From Solicoccozyma terricola (taxonomy: Eukaryota; Basidiomycota; Tremellomycetes; Filobasidiales; Piskurozymaceae): a stretch of 36,512 nucleotides of DNA. Where the stretch lies: assembly GCA_001600875.1 (NCBI GenBank), contig BCLD01000014.1, positions 783,257 to 819,768 of the forward strand, read 5' to 3'. A program made the position numbers and the translations under genes. Below the pieces are notes generated by a model. It saw only the letters and a program-made list of their open reading frames with translations. It did no database searches and was not told where the DNA came from. Below, one piece after another: positions 1 to 13,348 of the stretch; position 1 is the stretch's first letter; every line of letters begins with the position of its first letter.

Positions 1-27
1 CCCCCCCCGCGGCCGTCTCCCATCCAG

Positions 28-1219
28 TTCCTCACAGCTCTCGACCGCCCAGTCCAGATCATCAACCTTGATCCTGCAAATCACAACCCGCCTTACCCCT
101 GCTCAATATCCATTTCATCCCTAATCTCCCTTCAAGACATCATGTCTGAACATTCCCTCGGTCCAAACGGTGCGATGTTATACGCCATGGAATATTTGGA
201 AGCGAATTTTGACTGGTTGGAGGAAGGATTGGAAGAGCTGAGAAAACAAGAAGAGGAAAGATGGTGTCGTGGTGGTGAAGAGAATGGGAAGAGACCGTAT
301 TTCTTGTTCGATTTACCTGGTCAAGTGGAACTGTGGACGAATCATGAATCGCTGAAAAGGATAGTACAAAGATTGACAAAGATGGATTACCGAGTATGTC
401 GTGGTGTGTTTCCCCGTGTATCGCTCCTCTTACTGAACTGGATGTATCCTGGACTATTCCAGCTCGCTGTCGTACACTTGTCGGACGCTCATCATATAGC
501 CAACCCTTCAACGTTCATCTCTGTCCTCCTCCTGTCACTACGAGCGATGCTGCAGATGGAATTACCTCATGTCAACGTGTTGAGTAAAGTGGATATGCTG
601 GAGAGTGTGGGAGAATTGGGTGAGGGTTTAACGTTGGTTCCCTTTGGCAGCAGCATAGCTGATTCGGACCCCCCCCCCCCCCCCTTCGTTCTTAGACTTC
701 AACCTGTCATATTACACCGAAGTACAAGATTTATCCTATCTAGCTGAGACTCTCAACTCTGATCCTAGAAACGCGAAATACAAGAAGCTCAATCAAGCGA
801 TTTGTGATCTAGTTGAGGATTATGGTTTAGTTGGGTTTGAAACACTGGCTGTTGAGGTGAGGCTGGCCAGTTCTTTGGACGGTATGGTGACGCGATGATT
901 GAGAGAAGGGAGGCTGATCGAGTTTGCTATTCCCTGGACCCCTCCCTCGCCCCCCACCCCCCGCGGCCCCCCATTATCACTCCAGGACAAGGCATCGATG
1001 CTCAAGCTCGTCCGATTACTAGACAAAGTCCTCGGATACGCCTATATCGCTTCTTCACCTCCACAAGGATCGTCCCAACACATCCCTGCGATCCCGCTGT
1101 CTGATCTATCTGGTATCGGTGATATAAACGATGTCCAAGAGAGGTGGTTGGATGAGAGGGAGACTTTTGATAAATGGGAGGAGGAGAAGAGAAGGAAGAA
1201 GATGGAAGGGTCGCGGTGA
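28..1219 (+). CDS. GPN2: GPN-loop GTPase 2 (5' partial)
   Basis: Member of the GPN-loop GTPases, which act in nuclear import and assembly of RNA polymerase II/III. Four exons are visible: 28-393, 463-619, 696-856 and 986-1219, all in phase, giving 305 residues. The first visible exon starts just after an acceptor CAG at 25-27, so the N-terminus with the P-loop lies off the left edge. Visible motifs are INLDPAN, the diagnostic LGPNGAM loop, FDLPGQVELW (switch/G3 region) and NVLSKVDML (G4-like). The C-terminal tail is charged (KWEEEKRRKK), as in the family. Intron 1 is 69 nt with no in-frame stop, so it reads through as a false longer ORF. Intron 2 carries a 16-nt C run (669-684) just before the acceptor. 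Family assignment is firm; GPN2 rather than GPN3 rests on the overall wording of the GPN region. Confidence 0.9.
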
Positions 1220-1685
1220 TGACAGGCAGGCAGGCAGGCAGGCAGGCACAGAGATGTGTTTACGGTGGAGAGGGTGAGGAGAGGATGGTGGATGCCAAGA
1301 ACCGAAATCATTTGGTCATGGGGCGCTTTTTACATATATATACAGTATGTGAGCTTCCTCGGGTCATTGTGAGTTGGTTGCGTGTACGTTGTTGGGCTGT
1401 GCTCATGGTCTGTTCTAGCAGTGATCCTCTAATTGTCTATTGTAATTGATACTTTTATGCCACGTCATTGTGGGGACTGTTTTCCGTGGGGTCACGTGAT
1501 TAGATGATTGAATTTCACGTGACTGTTTATATTCTATCACGTGCTGCTTCCCCCCCATTCACCACCCACCCGATCTGCCACGTGTCACGCGAGTTGCCAG
1601 AAAGTTCAGTCTGGATGGGTCATACAGACATACGTTCATGCCCAATCGCACAACCACCCGTCCAGCACCCACTATCACACACACC
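1220..1685. promoter_or_regulatory. GPN2-AHA1 intergenic region with four CACGTG boxes
   Basis: Holds a GGCA tetranucleotide repeat directly after the GPN2 stop (about 1221-1248). Four CACGTG E-boxes lie at 1493-1498, 1516-1521, 1538-1543 and 1579-1584, 102-193 nt upstream of the AHA1 start. The first sits in the palindrome TCACGTGA. CACGTG is the core site of fungal bHLH factors (Cbf1/Pho4/Tye7 type). Which factor acts here, if any, is inference. Confidence 0.55.
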
Positions 1686-3785
1686 ATGACAACCACTCCA
1701 TCCACCCTCACTCCCTTCCAGGTATGTCGTGGCAATCCTTTCCTGGTATTCCATAGGCTCAGGACGAGCACTGGCAGCTGACCCCGAGCGTTTTGATCCG
1801 TTCAACAGGCCACCTACCATTGGAGGAACAAGGATTGCTTCCCTTGGTCATCAGCATGGGTGAGAAGGATCGCTCAGGGTAAACTGACCGAACGAGCGAA
1901 CTGATTGGACACCTCGCGCCGCACGTGCTTCTAATCTCGTGATACCCCTGTAATATCCCGCTCTGTGTTCTCTTTCTTCCCCCCCCCTCTCTCTCTTTTC
2001 AACCACCGCATCATCAGTTCAAGCAAGAGCTTCCCGGCCTTTCAATCTCATCCGACGGTTCATCAGCTGAGATCGTTTCCGTAGACGAGGTGGAAGGTGA
2101 TGTGGATCTTGGACAGCGGAAGGGCAAGTGAGTTGTAAATGATTCCTTTCTCAAAGGGATGTCCTCGAGGCGGATCCGAGATCCGGATTGCTGATACAAC
2201 TAACTCATCATCAGACTGTTGACGATCTATGATTGCCGACTGGTCATGTCGTGGACTGGTGGGTGTTTCCTCGATTGGCTTGAGATGTAGTCTACCGACT
2301 GTCAACTCATTACCCCGTCTTTTGGGGTCTTTTTTTTGATCAGGCAAGACCAAGGAGGGAGAGGAAGTTAATGGAAAGGTGACGATTCCCGAGGTCTCCC
2401 ACGAGTGCTTGGACGGACTGTCAGATTACCAGGTGGGCGTACTTCAGTCTTATTTTGGTGTCAAACATGTAACCGACGTCTGACACTCGACACTCTCCCC
2501 CTCCCCCGCACACCCACCCCCACCCCCACCCCCACCCCAACCCAGTTCGACTGGTCAACTTCCACTCCTTCCACGTCCTCCTTCGACGCCTTTCTCAGAA
2601 AGGCTTTCCCTCCCGTCATATCCACCAAACTCAACTCATTTGCCACAGCACTCGTCGCCGCAAATGGCCTCGATTCCACTGCTGGCAGTGCCGCAGGGTC
2701 CGGTGCCACCACTCCATCCGGACCTGGAATCGCCGCTGGAATCGCGTCCGCCGCCGTACCTGCAAGATATTCACCCGCTCCACCCGGTGAAGTGAGAAAG
2801 TCTACGCCAACATCTACAACGGCGAGCCAGGGAAACGAAAAATCAAAAGTGAACACGAGTGGGAGTGTTAGGATTGAGACGAGGTTGCAGGCTAGTGCCG
2901 GTGATATTTGGGCGCTTTTGACGGATGAAAAGAGGATACCGATGTGGGCGAGGAGTGCAGCCAAGGTGAGGGGAATAAAAGGACGATAGGGAGTTTTCCC
3001 CCTTGGGGGTATTTACCCTAATAGTGATTTGCTGACGAACGATTCGTGAATAGATGAGTACGACAGAGGGAGAGTCGTATGAACTTTTTGGCGGGAATGT
3101 AGTCGGCAAGATCGTCTCTGCCGAGCCTGGAAAGAAGCTCGTTCAGACTTGGCAACTTCGAAACCCGAATTGGCCGTCTGGTGAGTTTTACCCCAAAATT
3201 CCCACCACGCCGAGAATGAGGACCACGCGACCACCGCTCTGATCTTGCCGACCGTTCTACTAGACCACTTTGGTACCATGACTATCACGCTAGATCAGGG
3301 TACTGATTCCACCGCAAGTGAGTCTGTCTTCTCGTAGTCCTCTATGATCGATCGTCTCAGCGCCTCTTACCAACTCGCATCTTTAGCCGTATTCGACCTT
3401 GCCGGCGTTCCTCTTGGTCAAGAAGAGACCATCCAGAATGCTGTTGACACATACTACGTTAGAGGGTGAGCATGCATTTTCCCTTGAACCACTGGGGAGG
3501 GGGTCGTCAATTACAAACAACTAACGGTGGACATGTCATGTACAAAAAATCCACAATAGTCTGAAACAAATGGGGTTAGTACTCTCTTCTTCGTCCTTTA
3601 TTCCATCACAACGTCTGTCCACGAGCGAGAGTGAGAGGGTCCGCACCTCTAGGAAAAAGCTACGAAAGAAGCGAGAAATCGGGGGAGAGAGTGTTACAAT
3701 GAATTGGACACAAATTGCCGGATGGGCAGGAGTGGTTGGATTGGTCGCTGTGTTTGGGGGAATCGTTTGGAGGTCGTTCCCATAA
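1686..3785 (+). CDS. AHA1: Activator of Hsp90 ATPase (Aha1), with hydrophobic C-terminal tail
   Basis: Co-chaperone that stimulates the ATPase of Hsp90 in the cytosol. Ten exons: 1686-1721, 1809-1859, 2018-2127, 2215-2258, 2344-2432, 2546-2965, 3054-3180, 3264-3317, 3387-3465, 3560-3785; 411 aa. The N-terminal Aha1_N domain shows HWRNKDCFPW...WFKQEL and VDEVEGDVDLGQRKGK. A Ser/Ala/Gly-rich linker (roughly 145-200) precedes the Aha1_C/START-like AHSA1 domain (RIETRLQASAGDIWALLTD, WQLRNPNWPSGDHFG, YYVRGLKQMG). The family is normally about 340-350 aa. The excess is the linker plus a tail with basic RKKLRKKR followed by about 20 uncharged residues (WAGVVGLVAVFGGIVW), which looks like a tail anchor. 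An alternative in-frame intron (GTTAGT at 3575 to TAG near 3651) would shorten the spacer but keep the hydrophobic end. Intron 5 holds a C-rich CCCCCA repeat (2507-2540). Confidence 0.92.
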
Positions 3786-4976
3786 GAAGACCCCGGTCGG
3801 TGGGCAAGGTGACGACAAGAGGACGGGTGAACGGGTGAACGTCTGAGCAGAGGTTGGTGTGGCCAGGGCAAGTTGAATAGAGGGCCGCTCTCTGTCTTGT
3901 GAGGTCGTCCGTCACCAATGAACAACCGGTTTGGTATTCTGGGAAGCTGACACGACCCGACTTTTCTTTTCTGTCCCTCGTCCTTTAACTCTTAACCTCG
4001 ACGCGAATAGATTGGGAACGATTTTGTAGACGTAGTCGAGAGATAGAGAGAGAGAGAGAGAGAGGGAAAGTCGTGGCAGAGATGATGTGAAGTAGACAAG
4101 TTGAACATATAACACGATATATTGCATTTGAAGACTCTGGCAGCTAAGGGAAGTGGATTTCATGCTATTGCTCTTGACTTGATAGGCCGTGACAGTTAGA
4201 TTCTTTTTCAAGGTGAATGGACTACGAGTATTCATAAGAATAGGAATAAGATGACGAGACGACATGATGCTATGATAACAGAGATGGAAGGAAGAAACAA
4301 TGGAAAGGGATCAAGGAGCAGCTATATGAAAATCTTTATCGAGGAAGAGGTAGATAATGGTCAGCAAGGCAATTCAATGTCTCTGTAACCACCACCACCA
4401 CCATCCATCTCCCCCACACCATCACACCCAAAACAAACCACGCGCGATCGAAACGCATCAGAGGTAGTTTATATAAGGTAGCTGAGGATTTCTCGGCATC
4501 GTCTATTACCCATCAAGATGATGGATCGTCGACTCCAGCCAAATGCACTCAAGTCATCATATTGGGTTTGTTTTGTGTGTGTGTGTGGAGAGAGAGGATG
4601 GTGGGAATGGAGGGAGATTGAGAAACTCACGAGATGGATGGGAGGAAGCGATGGTCGCTGGTGGTGATGTTGTAGAGGATTGGAGAGATTGTAGGTCAAG
4701 CTGAAATGACAATCCTACTATGCAGTAGTAGGCCGGAGAGTGCCACGTCACCGCCTGGCCTTAACGCCGACGGGCCGATGAAGGCGGCGGGGAGGGGAGC
4801 GGGGGGGGGACTCTATGTGAGCATCATCCGCGGATGCCAGATAGTGACGACACGGGCTGCTCCCTAATTCCCACGGTGGACAATCCCTGGCTGGATGGCG
4901 TGGAGACCTTGTCCCCGATGGCTTGGTGGACGCTGTTTACCATACCTATCATATCATCATAAGCACACATCCAAAC
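3786..4976. other. Long intergenic stretch AHA1-VTI1, no gene supported
   Basis: About 1.2 kb without a convincing gene. It contains a GA microsatellite (about 4042-4064), CCA repeats (about 4388-4404) and a GT run (about 4573-4588). On the minus strand an open stretch (4557-4751) lacks an ATG and is followed by a plausible donor (GTGAGT, complement of the ACTCAC at 4626-4631). It could be the 5' end of a small or non-coding transcript divergent from VTI1, but no family is recognisable. The sequence GTGACGTGGCAC (minus strand, about 4740-4752) resembles a bZIP/E-box site that could serve VTI1. Confidence 0.4.
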
Positions 4977-6201
4977 ATGGACAGCTCCCCTACGTAAGTA
5001 TCTAGAACACACCACCTCGCCCCCCCCCCTCCCCCAAGTCTCACACAACTCATCTCCCGCCCTCAGCACTCTCTTTGAGAACTACGATGAAGACTTCAAA
5101 CAGCTTGTGGCGAGCTTGAAAGGGAAGCTGGAAGGTTCTGTGCAGACGGTGCAGGGTGGTGGGTGTGAGGTACATCACTGATTTGATAATCTGGAAAGGC
5201 TGATGAATACCGTCTTTGGGAACCCTATAGAACAACGCAAGGCGGCGTTGCGAAGAGTCGAGGAGGAACTCGATGAGGCAGAGGAGATAGTAAGCATGAA
5301 CCCAAGTCTGACATTGACCCGGACAGTCAGCTGACGAACATCCAACCTCTCCTGTGTGGGTCCATCAGATATCTCAAATGGAAATCGAAGTCCCGTCGAT
5401 GCCTGTCTCCATCCGATCCATCTACTCGACGCGACTTGCAACCTCCAAAGCAGAACTTCACAAGGTGAAGAAGGTCTTGGTATGTGTTAATTCTCCAACT
5501 CTCTTCCACGTTCCCCGTCCTCCGGCTCATGCTACTCTTCCACTCATCCAACACAGCGAGACACTCAACGAGAATCGCAGCGTTCAGAACTCATCGGTGG
5601 TTACGCAGCCAACACCTCGGTACCATCAGATGATCCATACACGGATAGTGAAGGTCAAAGGACGAGACTGTTGGCGGGTACTGAGACGTTACAGGATGGT
5701 GAGGAAATGGGTGTTTAAAGGGGGGGGGGGGTTCAAAGTCGCAGGGCAGCTGATGCTGGTAAACATCTTGTATTAGGTTCAAGGAGACTCGATAACGCAC
5801 ATCGGATCGCGTTGGAGACGGAGGATGTTGGAGCAGATATATTGAGGAATCTTCAAGGTCAACGTGAGACGATCACTCATACGCGGGATATGGTGAGTTT
5901 GTGGCCTTCATAACGCGTATACACGTGAGGAAGATGCGCGCAGAGACTGAATTTTCTCTTCCTGATCTGGCTAGCTCACGCAAGCGGATTCATCGATAGA
6001 CAAGTCGTCTGGAACGCTCAAGAAGATGATATGGCGGTGAGCAGTCATCGCTCTCGTACGTCGTCCATCATCCTTTTCTGTATCCTGATCCTTTTTTAAA
6101 CGGCCGTCAGCATGTATCAACAACGCTTCGTAACCGCCGCCATCATAGCCATCCTGGTCTTGCTGATTCTGATCGTCTTGTATAGCAAGCTGAGAGGATG
6201 A
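4977..6201 (+). CDS. VTI1: Vti1-type Qb-SNARE
   Basis: Tail-anchored SNARE for Golgi-endosome-vacuole membrane fusion. Eight exons: 4977-4993, 5067-5158, 5231-5289, 5369-5479, 5557-5698, 5777-5892, 5975-6036, 6111-6201; 229 aa, all phases consistent. The N-terminal Habc-like v-SNARE domain reads LFENYDEDFKQLVASLKGKL ... EQRKAALRRVEEELDEAEE ... ISQMEIEV. The SNARE helix spans about 140-195 (RIALETEDVGADILRNLQGQ), with the zero-layer Gln in the LQGQRETI region. A single C-terminal membrane span (AAIIAILVLLILIVLY) ends in KLRG. The first coding exon is only 17 nt. Exon 2 is closed at the phase-1 donor GTGGGT (5159), because the alternative GTACAT donor breaks the frame into GEQRKAA. Intron 5 has a G10 run near its 5' side (5720-5729). 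Confidence 0.95.
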
Positions 6202-6379
6202 AAGGAAGTGGGTCGGGATCCCCCTGACCTTGGGGCTTTTGGGAGGTGCGCTTTGTATATCGGATAGTTGTAATGATATCCGTGATGGTATTCTGTTGGT
6301 ACGAGGGTGCGAGGGTGCACACACAGGTGGCGAATCTAATCAAAACCCACAATGGACTTGGGGGTAACAACATACACAG

Positions 6380-8995
6380 CTAAAGACCCAAATACCCCTC
6401 TACATCCTCCAACATCTCCTCCCACCAATACTTCTCACTCAAACTGTGCATTATCGCCTTCCACTGCGGCAACCCATTAAAGTCCTCTCCCACATCATCC
6501 ACAGCATCCTCGATGAGCTCGAATCGGATCGGGCCTTCCGGAGGTACGAGTCTCGGTACCTCGACATCCGGTTTACCATTCGGATCTGGGATGTAGTTGT
6601 ACAGCAACCCGTCGTCGGATAGTATGTACGGGTCGTATTCTTGTCCAGCGTTCAGACGATACATGACATTGGCTAGCGCAGGAGACTTTTTGTATTCTTG
6701 AAGCCAGCGTCTGTTGTCGTATGAGTTGGAGGAGAGAATGGAGCCATCGGGGGAAGGGTCGTATCCCATCGGTTGGCTGGTGGAACCAGTGCTGCTGTTT
6801 GCAGTGGACAGCCGGTGAGATTGGAAATCATCGACGTCTGCAGACAACGGAAGAGCAGCAGCAACGCTAGGGGCAACTTGTGCAGACACGGCTTTCTTGT
6901 TTGAGACGACCGAAGCCGCCAACGATGTCGTTCTGAAACTAGCCTGTGACGGTGTGGCAAGACCCTTACCGTGAAGAGAGTTAGGAATCGGATGAGACGA
7001 AGATACTGCCGGTTTGTCGAAAACTGTACGATCCTGAATTTCCGCAGAGGTGATAGTTGGTCGTCTTTGAGCGGTATTGAAGAAGCTAGTCCCAGAAGAG
7101 CGACGGTGATGATCGCCCTTGCGAGTTGGCTTCCTACTCCAACCTGGAACGACGCTTTTTACCGGCTTCCTAGCACCAGAAGATGGCACAGCAGCAGACG
7201 ACTCTTTGCTGGTTGCCTTCGTGTGGTGGTCTTTCTCCTTCACGGTGGCAACTGCCTGCGTCGCTCTCGCCAATGCAGCACTGGAGCTAGGCCCATTCTT
7301 GAAGGTGGAGTGAGAGGTACTCTGAGATGAAACGGCATTTAGCAGTAGTCACCCAAGGGTTGTGCCTCCCCATTCACTCACCATACTGCCCAAGTACATC
7401 GCCGCGTGACAGAGTGGATCCAAAGTTAGCGCAAGGATTGCTAGGGGGGTGTAGGCACCGGTTCTGTGAAGTAAACCCAACCCCTTAGCCCCGTTATCAC
7501 CGCCATCGGTCTGGAGGCGGGCTCACCCAAGTGTACTGTTTCCCCCAAGGGCGCTCCTGAACCCGGCGGTCAAGCCAAAGGACACCGTCGCCGTCGCTGC
7601 CACCGACAGGGCCAAGAAAGGGCCGAATGGACTCTTCGCATGAGCCCACCATGTCCAGAAGAGGGCGTTCATGTTACACTCGGCGCTGATCATATCCAGT
7701 TGTGCCTCGGCTTCATGACGCTGGCGATCAGTGAGAAAGCCAACGGGTAGATTGAGTGATTTGAGGAGGTAGACCTGGATGAACGCGGTAAAGGTGTGGA
7801 ATGCTGCGTGGAGGCAAGCTAAACCTCCCAAAGCTGCATACATACACTCTGCTGTGGTAAACAAGGAGCTGCCCGCCCGATTTTCGCATCGACTGAGTAC
7901 GAGGCAGTGGATATGACTAGCACAACGAACTCACGCCTCCGGCAACCAGACCCCGGACTTGCTGAGGAACTCTGCCCCGGCGTAGTTGTAGCAGACGCCA
8001 CCAGGCAAGCAGTAGCCATCGAAACCGAATTTAACATACTCTGCTAAATGCGTTGTCAGTGGCAAACGAGCCGTCACAAAGTCGTCCACCTTGACGGTAA
8101 AAATGACAGACAATGACGATGACTTGCTTTTGATCGCTAGCAGGGAGAGCACCGCCGCGATAATTGCCGCTATGGAGGTCAAATATGGTCGGAAGATGAG
8201 GTAAAAGTTGAAGAGGATGAATCGGCGTGTGACGATTTTGTCTTCGGTTGGTCGGGAGCCTCTCGTCCGAGGCGTGCTGGAATGTGAGCGCTGCTTCTCT
8301 GTAGCGGATGGAGTGCGCACTATGCCTCTCCCAGCGACTGCCTTCTCATCAGGGAGGTCAACGATTGACCCCGAAGACGAAGTCTTGGTTGGTAACATCT
8401 TGACAGGTTTGACGCCCCCACCTTGCCACTGGCTCATCGGACGAGGCCACTGTTCACTACCGGTACTGTTCCTCCATCCAGCGGGCGAGTGAGTACGGAC
8501 GACAGTTGTGAGGGGATTGGATCCAGTCCAGCTGGAACGAGAATACCCCGACTCGGAGACTCCCACCGTCATCGGCCGAGCGAGGAATTCCATGCCCGGT
8601 TGGTGGGCGGAGGTTACCTGGTGTTCATTGTCGAATGGATCGGTCCATTCGACGTCGTTGTCGTCACCTTCGCCACTCGGTCGATTCCAGCTCGCAATGG
8701 ATGCTCCAGATGGACCGCGAGATCGGTCTGCCTTGGTCCGCGGAGACATCATACTCATTCGGACAGGTTTCCAACTGCTAGTGCTTTGAGGTCTCGGGAG
8801 GGGGCTTGCGGAGGCTTTGACGTCGTCGCGGTCGAGGTCTGCGGTAGGCTGCGCTGGTGACATTGGCACCCATGATGCCATGGACCCTTCGATGGAGTTT
8901 GGAAATGCTTGATATTGCGAAGAGAATCGAGTGCCACGGCCGCTGAGGGGAGAGCGAGCTGTGGGGGACGAGGGGGGAAAGGGCAGGGCAGTCAT
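6380..8995 (-). CDS. Four-pass membrane protein of unknown function with long cytosolic tails
   Basis: Family not recognised. Exons on the minus strand: 8995-7935, 7892-7527, 7463-7382, 7321-6380; 816 aa. The N-terminal ~250 residues are Ser/Pro-rich and probably disordered. A first hydrophobic span follows (IFRPYLTSIAAIIAAVLSLL), then a short loop with two cysteines (YCLPGGVCYNY). Three further spans lie around AALGGLACLHAAFHTFTAF, FGPFLALSVAATATVSFGL and PLAILALTLDPLCHAAMYLG. The remaining ~300 residues are Ser/Thr-rich and end in a conserved-looking block: EYKKSPALANVMYRLNAGQE, YDPYILSDDGLLYNYIPD and an acidic WWEEMLEDVEGY end. The four-span layout recalls Sur7/PalI-like fungal plasma-membrane proteins, but I see no diagnostic motif. 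The 42-nt first intron (7934-7893) is the only choice that keeps phase between exons 1 and 2. It is convergent with VTI1. Confidence 0.75.
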
Positions 8996-9375
8996 GATTG
9001 ACCAAGTCTCGACGATGGTTTATACGGCTAGGCGATGTCAATCGTCTTCATTCCGATTCACTACCGGCACAGCGGTGTGGATAGGGAACGCAATGTTGCC
9101 ACAGTCTATGGGATCGGCGTTTCTAACATCACATCTCAGGGGTGTCGGAGGAGACGGGGTTGAAAGGAAGACAGACGGGGGAAAGGACATGCGAAACCGT
9201 GCTCATGGCGTGTGAGCAGATATCGGTGACATGGACGACGGGAGGGGGAGATGTGCGTTGAAGCCCGGTCATCCAACGTGATTTGCAGGGAACGACCCGA
9301 TGAGATGTAATCATACGACTCCATTGTTGTATCAATGCTCTTCTACGAGAGAAACATAAAAAGGTTCTATCCTGA
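8996..9375 (-). promoter_or_regulatory. Upstream region of the membrane-protein gene / RIP1 3' flank
   Basis: A 380-nt spacer between two genes transcribed the same way. It must hold the RIP1 3' UTR/terminator and the promoter of the 8995 start. I see no coding potential and no strong known motif. Confidence 0.4.
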
Positions 9376-12093
<2,718 letters not shown>

Positions 12094-12546
12094 GGTGGGA
12101 GGGAGGGAGGGGTGTTGTTGATGTACGATGAGGTGTGTGTGTATACTCGATGCTCACTCTCCGTCTCCCTCACTCCGGCCAAAGTCGCAATCTCGTCCAA
12201 TAAGGAAAAGGGGAAAGGGGCGGGAAGGGGTTCTCACGGTGGGGCAGGGGGAGGGGGGGGGAAGGCGGAGGGGGAAGGGAGCAGGCGGGGCAGGAGAGGA
12301 AACGCGGAACAGGAGAGGGAGAGCAGATAGACTTAACAGGGAAGGGCAGGCAGACGAGGGGAGGGACAAAGGCAGAGTGGGATACACTTAACTCAATCAG
12401 CCTTACCGGGAGAAAGAAGGTTCTCACGGTGGGAGGGGGAGTAAGGCACTGTGACGTGTCAAGGGAGACAGAGGATCGGGGAACAGCCATGCATCGACCA
12501 CACATAACCCCCACCATCCACCACACCCAACACACCCACCACACCC
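12094..12546. promoter_or_regulatory. Divergent promoter region RIP1 / COQ11
   Basis: 453 nt between the two start codons. It contains a CCAAT box (12197-12201), the element bound by the HAP complex that governs respiratory genes in fungi; its use here is inference. It also has a strongly G-rich plus strand (about 12206-12310) and a direct repeat GGTTCTCACGGTGGG at 12229-12243 and 12419-12433. The COQ11-proximal part is rich in CCA/CAC. Confidence 0.5.
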
Positions 12547-13317
12547 ATGAACTCATCTACATCTTACCCGGCTCGTATCGTCGTTATAGGGGGGAATGGG
12601 TATTTGGGAGCAGCGGTGTGTAAGAAGGCCGTGGCGAGGGGGTGGAGGGTGGATAGTGTGTCGTGAGTAGCGAACGTAGTGAGCATCTCTTCGCGAGCGA
12701 AGAGAGCAATATACTCTTCCGCGAGCGTAGCGAGCAATCTTGGCGAACGTAGTGAGCATTCATCTCTTCGCGAGCGAAGCGAGCACTATTGCTCGTTCCA
12801 AGCGTCAGCGAGGTTTCTTTGGCGAGCGGAGCGAGCAATATACTCTCTTCCGCGAACGTAGTGAGCGATACTCTCTCCGCGAGTGTAGCGAGCAATATAT
12901 TCTCCGCGAGTGTAGCGAGCAATATACTCTCCAGCGAACGTAGTGAGCAAAATATATTATCTTTTGCACATGCCGTGAGCAATATTTGTCTTTGGTATAC
13001 GCCGTGAGCAATATCGTCACTCGTTCGTGAACGAACGCAGTGGAGCAATTATGTCTCTGGCGAACGCAATACTGGTCTCTGGCACACCCAGTGAGCAATA
13101 CTCTCTCCAACGAAGCCGTAACCACTTTTCCCCCCATCATCGAACGCTGATTCCCAACCGCAACCCTCTCCTACCGTTCCTAACGTTCCTACACCCATCA
13201 GATCATCCGGTCGACCAGCTGTGACTCCCGCCGGACATGTTCGGAAATGGACTCAATCGCCTTTAATGAGATGGCATAAAGGGTGTGCTTTCGATCCTAG
13301 CTCGTATGAGCATTTAC

Positions 13318-13348
<31 letters not shown>

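Noticed and set aside
142..747. 201-codon frame in GPN2 read as one exon
   Set aside because: It runs through a 69-nt in-frame intron and ends in intron 2; the spliced version matches the GPN family far better.
4469..4751. Minus-strand small gene divergent from VTI1
   Set aside because: No ATG start, rapid stops after the possible splice and no recognisable protein; kept only as a note in the intergenic entry.
12670..13110. CRISPR-like array (regular 28-nt period)
   Set aside because: The spacers are near-identical pyrimidine-rich words, not unique sequences, and the array sits inside a nuclear intron. It is a tandem hairpin repeat.
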